Below are positions 1 to 6,140 of a stretch of 17,524 nucleotides of DNA, piece after piece (position 1 is the stretch's first letter; the number at the start of each line of letters is the position of its first letter). The notes beneath the pieces were generated by a model, which saw only the letters and a program-made list of their open reading frames with translations, searched no databases and was not told the DNA's origin. The position numbers were made by a program, and so were the translations under genes. Source of the stretch: Verrucomicrobiota bacterium (GTDB lineage Bacteria; Verrucomicrobiota; Verrucomicrobiia; Limisphaerales; UBA9464); assembly GCA_017302195.1 (NCBI GenBank), contig JAFLEG010000015.1:1-17524 (forward strand), given 5' to 3'.

Positions 1-38
1 GGCTGCAAGCCCATCTGGCGGCGTTGGCCTCGCGTTCC

Positions 39-398
39 TCACCGGACAGTATGTCCCCATACAGCCCGCCTCGGAATCGCTTCGGCCGCCTTGCCAGACG
101 GGCTTTCGCTGCGCCTCGCGACGAAAGCGTGTGAAACATCCGGGCTAGGCTCCCTTGGTGGGAGGCGGAGATCCATCGCCCAGGACTTGTCGGCAGGAGC
201 CCGGTCCAGCTTGTCGCGCAGCGCCAGACCGCGCCGCGCGTCGCCGCGGGCCGCCTTGGCCTGGAAGCGGGCCTCGGCATCGTGCTGGGCGAGGGCCACA
301 TTGGCCCATTCCTCGACCAACTTGTTGAGGCTGACCCCCTGCCGTTCCGCCAGGCGGCGCAGCCGCTGGTGCTTCGCATCAGGGATTCGGATCGTCAT
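39..398 (-). CDS. Ribbon-helix-helix (HicB-type) antitoxin, C-terminus apparently replaced
   Basis: The first 66 or so residues read as a small DNA-binding antitoxin: an N-terminal strand (MTIRIPD), then two helices (residues 8-17 and 22-35) as in ribbon-helix-helix proteins, then a charged tail ending in a KLDRA motif. Such antitoxins usually stop after about 70 residues and bind both their operator and a partner toxin. Here the frame runs on for about 50 arginine- and proline-rich residues that look non-native, and the DNA beneath them carries a CTTTCG...CGAAAG hairpin (103-127). I infer that the original stop and probably the toxin gene were lost when other DNA was joined here. The gene lies 28 bases after the VapC stop on the same strand but is unlikely to be VapC's own antitoxin, since Phd fills that role. 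Start chosen at 398 because the strand motif begins there; no clear ribosome site. Confidence 0.6.
   Translation of the reverse strand: MTIRIPDAKHQRLRRLAERQGVSLNKLVEEWANVALAQHDAEARFQAKAARGDARRGLALRDKLDRAPADKSWAMDLRLPPREPSPDVSHAFVARRSESPSGKAAEAIPRRAVWGHTVR
103..127. repeat. Imperfect hairpin in the suspected foreign tail
   Basis: CTTTCG at 103-108 and CGAAAG at 122-127 are reverse complements, with further partial pairing inside. It lies in the part of the antitoxin frame that does not resemble the family, which fits a non-coding repeat fused to the gene. There is no U-tract on either side, so a terminator is not supported. Confidence 0.35.
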
Positions 399-426
399 CG
401 TGCCATTGGTATTAGGTCGTGTTCAG

Positions 427-852
427 TTATCTGCCCGCCCACGGATCGACCAGCGGCACGCCCGAGGCCTTGAAGTCTGCCAGGTTGCGCGTGGCGAGCG
501 TGAGGTCGTGAGCCAGGGCAGTGGCGGCTAGCAGGCTGTCCATCAGGGGCAGGCGTCGTCCCGACTTCGCGGTTGTGGCTTCGAGATGTGCCCACCGTTC
601 CATCACCAGGGCATCCACCGGGAGTATGCGGCCTGCGAATCCTGTCTTGATGCCGGTCTCGATCCAGCGCAGCAATTCCTTGCGCCTCTTTCCCACGGCA
701 AGCAGCAACGCGCCCCTTTGCAACTCGCCAAGGGTGATGGCGCTGATGAAAAGTGACTCGCCGATCTGGGCGGCTATCCAGTCGAGCACCACCGCGCTGG
801 GCTGCGGTCGTGTGGCCTCGCTGACGACATTGGTGTCGAGCAGAAAACTCAT
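427..852 (-). CDS. vapC: VapC-family PIN-domain ribonuclease toxin
   Basis: A 141-residue protein of the usual VapC length. The PIN active-site acids are in place: D6 in LLDTNV, E43 in LGELQRG, D105 in LMDSLLAATA, and a fourth acidic position at D126 in the TRNLADF motif. PIN toxins are Mg2+-dependent ribonucleases that cut tRNA or rRNA in the cytoplasm and are held inactive by the partner antitoxin. The start codon overlaps the stop of the upstream phd gene by four bases (ATGA, 849-852), the standard translational coupling of toxin to antitoxin. The gene looks intact, so the pair is probably functional. The target RNA cannot be predicted from sequence. The four-acid pattern leaves little doubt about the family. 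Confidence 0.9.
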   Translation of the reverse strand: MSFLLDTNVVSEATRPQPSAVVLDWIAAQIGESLFISAITLGELQRGALLLAVGKRRKELLRWIETGIKTGFAGRILPVDALVMERWAHLEATTAKSGRRLPLMDSLLAATALAHDLTLATRNLADFKASGVPLVDPWAGR

Positions 853-1097
853 AGCGCGAGGTCGCGCGGGAAGTCCCGGCTGCGTGTGAGGTCGAGTTCG
901 GTGAGATCAACGGGGCAGGAGCGCAGCATTTCGAGCAAGGTGCGATGGCGGGGATTGGATTTCCGCCAATCGGCCATGCTCACGATGACCACGAACGGCT
1001 TCCCGTGCTTGGTGACGATCTGCGGCTGGCCACGGGCGGCCTTCTCGGCCACCGCGGAGAATTGCTGCTTGGCTTCCTGAAGCTGAAGCGACTTCAT
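849..1097 (-). CDS. Phd/YefM-family antitoxin
   Basis: An 82-residue protein beginning MKSLQLQEAKQQFS, the typical Phd/YefM opening, followed by the VAEKAARGQPQIVTKHGKPFVVIVS core in which the KHGKP turn is the most recognisable part. The N-terminal half binds operator DNA as a dimer; the C-terminal part (about residues 55-82) wraps the toxin. The frame is open further upstream to 1220, but the family match starts exactly at 1097, so I take that ATG; no strong ribosome site precedes either. The gene overlaps vapC by four bases. A GGACA-N3-TGTCC inverted repeat sits 14 bases upstream (1111-1123) and is a good candidate for the autoregulatory operator. Confidence 0.85.
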   Translation of the reverse strand: MKSLQLQEAKQQFSAVAEKAARGQPQIVTKHGKPFVVIVSMADWRKSNPRHRTLLEMLRSCPVDLTELDLTRSRDFPRDLAL

Positions 1098-1110
1098 GGC
1101 GGAGACGGTT

Positions 1111-1123
1111 GGACAATCTGTCC
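1111..1123 (-). promoter_or_regulatory. Candidate operator of the phd-vapC pair
   Basis: GGACA and TGTCC form a perfect five-base dyad with a three-base centre, directly upstream of the phd start. Two more TGTC half-sites follow at once (to about 1131). Phd-type antitoxins repress their own promoter through short palindromes at this position, so the placement fits. A second GGACA-N3-TGTCC occurs at 44-56. Binding itself is an inference. Confidence 0.4.
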
Positions 1124-1359
1124 TGTCTGTCCAGAGCCTTTCCGCTCCGACGCTGCGGGCGTAAGCCACGCAACGGACCTGGTTTGGCCTCCGCACTTCA
1201 ACCCCACTTCCTGCCGACAATTGCCGACAAGATGTCTTCTTGTTTTACCTCAAATTGGAAGCCGTGTCGGATCGGCTCCCTCGAATCATCGGCAACTGAA
1301 TCTCCTCCAGATGGATCCGGTCCGAGCCCAGTGAAGGAGGAAAGGGGTCAGATCCAGAG

Positions 1360-1379
1360 CCCAAAGGGGACAGGGCAAC
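1360..1379 (+). repeat. Left REP-like inverted end of the RAYT remnant
   Basis: CCCAAAGGGGACAGGGCAAC is nearly the reverse complement of 2109-2127, at the other side of the transposase remnant; hand alignment needs one gap and few mismatches. REP sequences bordering a RAYT gene in inverted orientation are the expected arrangement for this transposase class. Confidence 0.55.
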
Positions 1380-1433
1380 TCTCGGTAAATCTGGCGATGG
1401 CGGACCGTGCTTTCGGCGCGCGATCCTGCGGCC

Positions 1434-1819
1434 ATGCGCCCGCGTCGCCTGAAGGCCCCCGCCTCGTTCCCCGTCGCCCACGACCACGGCATGTCGCGGG
1501 GGGGATGAACCGCGACTTCGTCTTCCGCCCGCAGGAGCGCGAACACTTCGTGCGCCTGCTCCGCCAGTACGAACGCTTCTGCGGCGTCCGCGTGCATAGA
1601 GACTGTCCGAAAACTCAGCGGGGTCCTGCGGCGAGGGATTTTGGCGGTGGCCAAGGCGGCGAGGCCAGCGCATCCCCTCAGCCCCGGTCGCTTCGGCCAG
1701 CGTCTGGAACAGTTCCGGACCACAGGGGACGCGGCGGGTGAACGGGCCTTCCTGGACCGGATCTGCGCTCCGATGGCATCAGCGGCTACCTGCAGCGGCT
1801 CAAGCAGCGCTTCACCTGG
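1434..1819 (+). pseudogene. Decayed REP-associated tyrosine transposase (RAYT, Y1/HUH family)
   Basis: Four pieces of one family appear in order but in different frames. Piece 1 (from 1434) reads MRPRRLKAPASFPVAH and hits a stop at 1506. Piece 2 (1505-1594) reads NRDFVF then EREHFVRLLRQYE and FCGVRV. Piece 3 (about 1692-1763) reads RLEQFRTTGDAAGERAFLDR. Piece 4 (1769-1819) reads GISGYLQRLKQRFTW. This order matches verrucomicrobial RAYT proteins, which move or copy REP palindromes. The stretch that should carry the MSNHFHLL-type HUH metal-binding motif, between pieces 2 and 3, is missing or replaced, so the enzyme cannot work. At least two frameshifts plus this loss make it a clear pseudogene. 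The downstream catalytic tyrosine part and C-terminus are not recognisable. Identification rests on remembered family motifs. Confidence 0.72.
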
Positions 1820-2271
1820 CCCGCACATTGTACGCGCGTTCTGCTGCGACTGGTGTGTATTGCGGGATCTGCGGCGGCAGGTCTTTGGCTGACGCTGCAC
1901 TCGCCCACCATCACATCCGTTGCGCACGGGGCCAGGCCTCGGGGCTGGTTGGACTTGGGGTCGTGCAAGCCGGACGGCCCCCGATTGAAGGCGGAAGACT
2001 GGGCGGGGCTCGGCGCCAGGTTGGATGCCATCCCGCCAGCACCCCGGGCGACCGCCGCGAATTCCTTCCTCCGCAAGTGATGGCCAGACTCCTCCGGGCT
2101 GCTCAACGGTTGTCCTGTCCCTTGGGGTCCTCATCTCCGGCAATTGAGGCACAAGTGCGTCGTCGCCGGGACCCGGGGCTCGCTCATGATCGGGTTGCCT
2201 TTCACCACCCGCGATGGAGGCGGCACTGAATCACGGCTCGACGAACTTCCGTGTGACGGTAATTTGCCTCT
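1820..2271. other. Degenerate DNA after the RAYT remnant, then the parD leader
   Basis: No supported gene. Up to about 2108 it may hold the eroded 3' half of the transposase, but I cannot align it. The right REP-like end lies at 2109-2127. From 2128 to 2271 is the parD leader, with TCGACG and TAATTT about 16 bases apart as a weak promoter candidate ending just before the start codon. Confidence 0.4.
2109..2127 (-). repeat. Right REP-like inverted end of the RAYT remnant
   Basis: GTTGTCCTGTCCCTTGGGG, the near reverse complement of 1360-1379. The same CCTGTCCCTTGGG string recurs, reversed, at about 5995-6009 inside the interspersed repeat before the PEP-CTERM gene, which links the two repeat types. 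Confidence 0.55.
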
Positions 2272-2532
2272 ATGACGATTACGCTCGCCGGAGGGCAGGA
2301 GCGTTGGGTGGCCGACAAGGTTCGGGAGGGTTGCTATGCCAGCCCCGAACACCTGACGGCCGAGGCGTTGAAGCTGCTGGCAGCCCGCGATGAACAGGCG
2401 CGTGAATTGGACGGCCTGCGGGCAGACTTTGCGGTGGGCTGGGACCAAGCCGAGCGCGGAGAGTTGCTGGCTGGACCAGCGGCGATGGCGGCCTTGGTTG
2501 AGCGCTCTCGGCGACGAGTGTCGGCTCAATGA
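2272..2532 (+). CDS. parD: ParD-family antitoxin
   Basis: An 86-residue protein with the CC2985-type ParD pattern: N-terminal strand MTITL, then a helix-turn-helix part in which YASPEHLTAEALKLLAAR is diagnostic, then an acidic and arginine-rich C-terminal helix that binds the toxin. ParD neutralises ParE and represses the shared promoter as a ribbon-helix-helix dimer. The stop overlaps the ParE start (ATGA at 2529-2532). The start at 2272 is fixed by the strand motif; a weak TAATTT -10-like box lies about 10 bases upstream, leaving a very short leader. The gene itself looks intact although its toxin partner is truncated. Confidence 0.85.
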   Translation: MTITLAGGQERWVADKVREGCYASPEHLTAEALKLLAARDEQARELDGLRADFAVGWDQAERGELLAGPAAMAALVERSRRRVSAQ

Positions 2533-2837
2533 GCGGCTACTTCCTCACGCGGCAGGCTCACTGCGATTTGGAGGCGACTGAAGATTTCCTGCTCCCGCGA
2601 AATCCCGACGCAGCCCATCGCTTCTTGGTCCGGGCGGTCGAAGTCTTCGAACTGCTGGCGAAGAATCCCGAACTGGGCCGTCGCCGGTCCGATATCCGGG
2701 TGGAGACGAAAACGGGGCCAGGCCGGAGCCTGCCCCGCGACCGGCAGCATCCCTCCAGCCTGTCCGGACAGATGTCGATGGGTTTCCCTACGGAGCAGGC
2801 GCCACGGCAATGCCGCTCACCGCGTAGATGCCGGTGA
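2529..2837 (+). pseudogene. Truncated ParE-family toxin
   Basis: Residues 1-57 match the RelE/ParE toxin fold: a first strand (GYFLTRQA), a long helix (LEATEDFLL), and VRAVEVFELLAKNPELGRRRSDIR, which normally leads into the strand pair carrying the toxic surface. After about 2700 the match stops. The missing part, roughly 40 residues of the form that usually contains a Y-x-I-F-Y strand and an H-x-x-R-D/E end, is absent in all frames. What follows is the terminator region and 3' end of the convergent LVIVD-repeat gene. ParE poisons DNA gyrase in studied cases; this copy is almost surely inactive. The frame happens to stay open to 2837, overlapping the neighbouring gene, which makes that tail non-native. 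Confidence 0.72.
2714..2736 (-). terminator. Rho-independent terminator of the LVIVD-repeat gene
   Basis: On the minus strand a GGGGC-AGGC stem pairs with GCCT-GCCCC (one bulged G) around a TCCG loop and is followed by GTTTTCG. It lies about 50 bases after the stop of the 718-residue gene. A perfect palindrome, CTGTCCGGACAG, sits between them (2760-2771). Confidence 0.5.
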
Positions 2838-4944
2838 CCTCCGCCAGCCCTGCAGGCGGCTTCACGAACTCCAGGCGGGTGATCACCTTGCCCGCGTTGG
2901 GACCGGTGCTCAGGTCGATGTCCGTCTGGTGGAAGCTGAAGCCGGGAGGCACCTGGTTGTAGGTAAACGACGCGACCGTGGTGCTCCAAGCCAGGCCCTG
3001 AATCGCCGGCCGCCGGGTGGGCGACGCCGGGCTGCCGTCCCACCAGTCGGGCGCGAAGAACGGCATGGACGGGCTCGAGGTGCCGTCGGCGTAGTGGACA
3101 CGCAGGGTCCCGTTGCCGCCCCCGCCGGCGGAGTGGGCGAGCACAAAGAGCTTGGAGTAGGCGGACGGCGTGACCAGCACCAGCGAGTCGGTGCGCCGGG
3201 TGTTGTTCAACCACAGCGTGTTGGAGCCGGTGTAGGGCTGGAACTGGAAGAGGACCTCCGGCGTCACCCGGCTCAAGAAGGTCCGGTTCGTGGGCAGACC
3301 GTCCAGATGACCGCCGATGCCGCTCTCGAACCATGCCGACCCGTAGGAACTGAACGCCGTCGCCCGGCTGGTAAGCGCGTTCTCCAACACCACATCGCGG
3401 TTCCAGCCGGTCAGTTCCAGCGGCTCGCCCTGACCCGAGAAGCCCTGCAGGCGAAAGAACCGGAACGGAGATGTTTCCACGTTCACGCGGACCTGTCCGT
3501 TGGCTTCCACCCAGGGCAGCGTGACTGGTTGCCAGGGAGTGTCCGCAGCCAGCGATTCGCGTCCCTGCAGCCGGAGGCCGTTGAGACCGGCCGCCCAGGA
3601 GACTTCCTGTGCCAGACCGGCCGTCTGTGCGTCCATCCGCGGCAGGCCGATGGCGACGGTCTGGTCCACAGTGGCCGACGCGTAAGCGGAGTCTCCGGCC
3701 TGGCTGGCACGAACCGTGACCCGGCCTGGACCCGTGACCGTGAGCTGGTTGCCCTCCACCGTGGCGGGGCCGCTCAGCACGGAATAGGTCACGGGCAGGC
3801 CGGAGGTTGACGTGGCGTCCAGCACCAACGGCTGGCCGGTGAAGGCAAGCGTGGCCGGCAGATTCCAAGTGAGCGACTGCGTCTGCACCCAGCGGACATC
3901 GAATATCTGGAGGCCGGCCAAGCCGTTGGCCAGGAAGAGGCGGTTCCCCACGACCTGCGCCCCGTAGACTTCGGTGCCGGAACCGATCCCTCCCAGCAGC
4001 GACGGGTTCGCCGGCGTGCTCACGTCATACACCCGCAGCCCGCCCACACCGGCGGCGGCGACGTAGGCGCGCTGCTCCACCACGGTGATGTCAATTGCCC
4101 GGACTTCCGTGGTGGTGCTGACCCGGGAAGGGTTCAGTGGGTCGCTGAGGTCGAGCACCTGGAAGCCCGCGGATCCGTCGGCCACATACGCCAGGTTGGC
4201 CACGACCTGCACGGCGTAGGCCACGCCCGGGGTGTTGTTCCCCCCCAGACGCGAGGGGGTCGCCGGATCGGTGACATCGAAGAGCTGCAGGCCGAAACCC
4301 GCGTCCGCGACGTGGGCCACATTGCCCACCACGTGGACGTCGAAGGCCTCACCGGGGGTGTTGACGCCACCCTTGCGGACCGGGTTGGCCCCGTCCGCCA
4401 CGTCAATGATCTGCAGCCCGGCGTGGCTATCCGCCACATAGGCCAGGTTGCCCGCCACCTGGACGGCGTAGGCGACCCCGGGGGTGTTGTAGGTTCCCAC
4501 ATGGGACGGCGCGGCCGGATCGCTCACGTCCAGGATCACCAACCCCTCCTCGGCCGCGCCCACGTAAGCCCGGTCACCGACCACGGCCAAGTGTTGCGCG
4601 GTCGCACCGGTGGCAAAGACTCCGGTGGTAAATGCTCCCACGAGCACCGGCTCGGACGGGTTGCTGACATTGATGATTTTCATTCCCCCCTGGTTGTTCG
4701 CCACGTAGGCGAGGTCGCCCACAACCTGGACTTTGAAGGCGTAGTCGCCGAGGGCGAGACCACCGACCCTTGTGAAACGGGCCTCCTGAGTCTGGGCGTC
4801 GGCGGGCAGCACACCGACGAGCAACAGGCCAAGGGTCGTGGCGATGAGCCGCCCCGGGCGCAGGCGACGCGGACACGAAGCCCGGCCAAGGGGCGGGCGG
4901 AATGAGCATGGGTGGTTCATGGATGAATGAGCGCGTTCTGGCAT
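2788..4944 (-). CDS. Secreted LVIVD-repeat beta-propeller protein with Ig-like and C-terminal sandwich domains
   Basis: A 718-residue exported protein. A basic start and hydrophobic stretch (about residues 28-50) end in ADA, a good signal peptidase I site. Residues 55-352 contain seven repeats of about 42 residues with the core LAYVAD...GLQIIDVSDPANP, the LVIVD signature, which builds a seven-bladed propeller. Residues 356-431 look like a bacterial Ig-like domain. Residues 440-500 end in FRFFRLQG, a motif common in verrucomicrobial secreted proteins. Residues 505-718 form an unrecognised, aromatic-rich domain probably of beta-sandwich type. The propeller likely binds a partner or polymer; no catalytic residues are visible. 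There is no sorting tag at the C-terminus. An alternative ATG at 4920 (residue 9) would shorten the leader; neither start has a clear ribosome site. Confidence 0.8.
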   Translation of the reverse strand: MPERAHSSMNHPCSFRPPLGRASCPRRLRPGRLIATTLGLLLVGVLPADAQTQEARFTRVGGLALGDYAFKVQVVGDLAYVANNQGGMKIINVSNPSEPVLVGAFTTGVFATGATAQHLAVVGDRAYVGAAEEGLVILDVSDPAAPSHVGTYNTPGVAYAVQVAGNLAYVADSHAGLQIIDVADGANPVRKGGVNTPGEAFDVHVVGNVAHVADAGFGLQLFDVTDPATPSRLGGNNTPGVAYAVQVVANLAYVADGSAGFQVLDLSDPLNPSRVSTTTEVRAIDITVVEQRAYVAAAGVGGLRVYDVSTPANPSLLGGIGSGTEVYGAQVVGNRLFLANGLAGLQIFDVRWVQTQSLTWNLPATLAFTGQPLVLDATSTSGLPVTYSVLSGPATVEGNQLTVTGPGRVTVRASQAGDSAYASATVDQTVAIGLPRMDAQTAGLAQEVSWAAGLNGLRLQGRESLAADTPWQPVTLPWVEANGQVRVNVETSPFRFFRLQGFSGQGEPLELTGWNRDVVLENALTSRATAFSSYGSAWFESGIGGHLDGLPTNRTFLSRVTPEVLFQFQPYTGSNTLWLNNTRRTDSLVLVTPSAYSKLFVLAHSAGGGGNGTLRVHYADGTSSPSMPFFAPDWWDGSPASPTRRPAIQGLAWSTTVASFTYNQVPPGFSFHQTDIDLSTGPNAGKVITRLEFVKPPAGLAEVTGIYAVSGIAVAPAP

Positions 4945-5088
4945 ACGTGATCGGGGTTGCCCCTTTCACCAGGACGCCCTCCACCCACCCATGCGGAGTT
5001 CGCCGGGGAAAGCGGACAGGCCGGCGGCGAAAGCCGAGGGACAGGGGTGATCTAGAGGTCGAGATGACCGGCGACGAGGTAGGTCATG

Positions 5089-5105
5089 GTGCGCAGGCAG
5101 CGCAC
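5089..5105. repeat. Hairpin between the LVIVD and DUF5615 genes
   Basis: GTGCGC and GCGCAC form a perfect six-base stem around AGGCA. It lies 55 bases past the DUF5615 stop on the minus strand, where a terminator would be expected, but no U-tract follows, so its role is open. Confidence 0.3.
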
Positions 5106-5159
5106 TAGATGGTTATCAGATCCTGAATATTGACATTTCGCGAGGAGCAGGCGCGAGGG

Positions 5160-5534
5160 CTATCCCGTCGCCTGGATGGGGAGTCGGCGCAATCGGGCGC
5201 GGCGTTCGTCGATCACCAGCAACGCGCCCTCCTCCAAGGCGGCAGTCGCGGTTCGCAGCAATGTGCAGATGCGGGTTTGCTGCGCCGGGTCCAACTCGTT
5301 ACGCAGACGGAGCATCACCACGCTGGGGGAGCCCGCTTGGGTTTGAAAGAGGAGTTCCGCGAAATCAAGGTCCTGGGTCAGCACCACGAATCCCTGCCGC
5401 CGCGCACAAGCAAGGAGATCGGCGTCAGGAGCCGTTGGCGCGCCGATGTCGCTCCAGTGGACGGCCTGCCATCCAGCCTGCTTCAGAACCGGCAGCCACT
5501 CCGGGCTGAGGTTCATGTCCACAAGAATCTTCAA
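5160..5534 (-). CDS. DUF5615 PIN-like toxin, TTG start
   Basis: A 124-residue protein with the DUF5615 pattern: (M)KILVDMNLSPEW at the start, HWSDIGAPTAPDADLLACA in the middle, then the core GFVVLTQDLDF and a C-terminal VIDERRARLRRLP. These are PIN-fold (Mut7-C-like) proteins; the aspartates of LVDMN, PDAD and TQDLDF are the likely metal ligands. The family typically pairs with DUF433 as a toxin-antitoxin module. The frame is open to an ATG at 5591, but that lies inside the DUF433 gene. The family match begins exactly at a TTG (5534) that overlaps the DUF433 stop (TTGA), so I take TTG as start. This couples its translation to the antitoxin. Confidence 0.8.
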   Translation of the reverse strand: MKILVDMNLSPEWLPVLKQAGWQAVHWSDIGAPTAPDADLLACARRQGFVVLTQDLDFAELLFQTQAGSPSVVMLRLRNELDPAQQTRICTLLRTATAALEEGALLVIDERRARLRRLPIQATG

Positions 5535-5761
5535 ACCGGAATGGAAGCCAGTTCTTCGTCTTCCACGCGCACAGAGGCGTAAAGCAGACACGCGTCAATG
5601 TCGGCGGGCTCCAAGTAAGGATAGGCGGCGAGGATACGCTGGGACGTGTGGCCTGCCGCCAAGAGGCGGAGCACGTTGGCCACCGTAACCCTCATGCCGC
5701 GGATGCATGGCTTCCCGGACATCACCAACGGGTCCACCGTGATTCTTTCAAGCCCTTTCAT
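5531..5761 (-). CDS. DUF433 antitoxin (VapB45-like)
   Basis: A 76-residue protein reading ITVDPLVMSGKPCIRGMRVTV, the nearly invariant DUF433 opening, followed by a winged-helix part (VLRLLAAGHTSQRILAAYPYLEP, ADIDACLLYA). It is the predicted DNA-binding antitoxin for DUF5615 PIN-like toxins. Its stop overlaps the toxin's TTG start. The open frame extends upstream to 6148 but that part runs through the interspersed repeat at 5838-6046 and is not protein-like, so the start at 5761 is firm. No good ribosome site is visible. A CCACC...GGTGG dyad at 5764-5781 just upstream could be the operator. Confidence 0.85.
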   Translation of the reverse strand: MKGLERITVDPLVMSGKPCIRGMRVTVANVLRLLAAGHTSQRILAAYPYLEPADIDACLLYASVRVEDEELASIPV

Positions 5762-5763
5762 GA

Positions 5764-5781
5764 ACCACCGGTAGCATGGTG
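5764..5781 (-). promoter_or_regulatory. Short dyad upstream of the DUF433-DUF5615 pair
   Basis: CCACC and GGTGG are inverted around eight bases directly before the DUF433 start. Position suits an autoregulatory operator, but five-base arms are weak evidence in DNA this GC-rich. Confidence 0.25.
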
Positions 5782-5837
5782 GAGCGCCCACTGGCGAGTG
5801 TCCAATGGGGCATGGATTCCCGAGCGTGGAAGCGATT

Positions 5838-6046
5838 TGGGCGCCGCCGGCCTCGTCCTGGATGGTTGGGAGGCAACGGGGGAATGGTGGCGTGTCGGGG
5901 CTGCCCGCGTTCCCCGTCGTTCGTCCACGGGCGCAGCGGGATTGAATGGGGCCGCGCGGGAGCACAGCCCTACCAGCGGGATGGTACTGCAAAGCCCAAG
6001 GGACAGGAGGCCTATCGAGATTTGGGTGAGCGGAGATCCTGTCCTC
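5838..6046 (-). repeat. Interspersed repeat, copy B (inverted)
   Basis: Read on the minus strand it matches copy A (7413-7614). The best part, 5875-5974, aligns with 7488-7587 over 100 bases without gaps; about 85 positions agree by hand. It contains AGGGCTGTG near one end and CGGGCAGCCCCGAC near the other, where GGGCTG and CAGCCC could pair. The end facing the PEP-CTERM gene carries a GGACAGGA/TCCTGTCC inverted pair (about 6001-6045). The rest of 5762-6140 holds no gene. Confidence 0.75.
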
Positions 6047-6140
6047 AATCACCCCCGCTTTTCGAAGCCCAACCCGAACGGAGGGAGGCGGCTGGAAGTT
6101 CGATGAGCGGGCCCTGTCCGTCCGTGGACAAAAACGCCGC

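Larger units (their letters stand above)
1098..1433. other. Gene-free stretch upstream of phd and of the RAYT remnant
   Basis: No convincing gene. It holds the candidate phd operator, a tandem TTGTCGGCA direct repeat on the minus strand (about 1212-1231), and a left REP-like end with GGGGTCAG and GGGGACAGG motifs (1344-1379). Several frames are open here but none shows family motifs. Confidence 0.5.

Noticed and set aside
1595..1640. GACTGTCCGAAAACTC as an insertion-sequence end inside the RAYT remnant
   Set aside because: No matching inverted end or target duplication could be found nearby; it is more simply the junction of a deletion.
1286..2152. A 288-codon minus-strand frame over the RAYT remnant
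   Set aside because: The plus strand carries recognisable transposase pieces; the antisense reading is arginine-rich without motifs.
2558..3868. A 436-codon minus-strand open frame
   Set aside because: Same strand but another frame of the LVIVD gene; no signal peptide or motif, and it runs through that gene's terminator.
5082..5120. Possible coding fragment on the minus strand before 5060 (short MTYLVAGHLDL reading)
   Set aside because: Too short, no family recognised, and no ribosome site.
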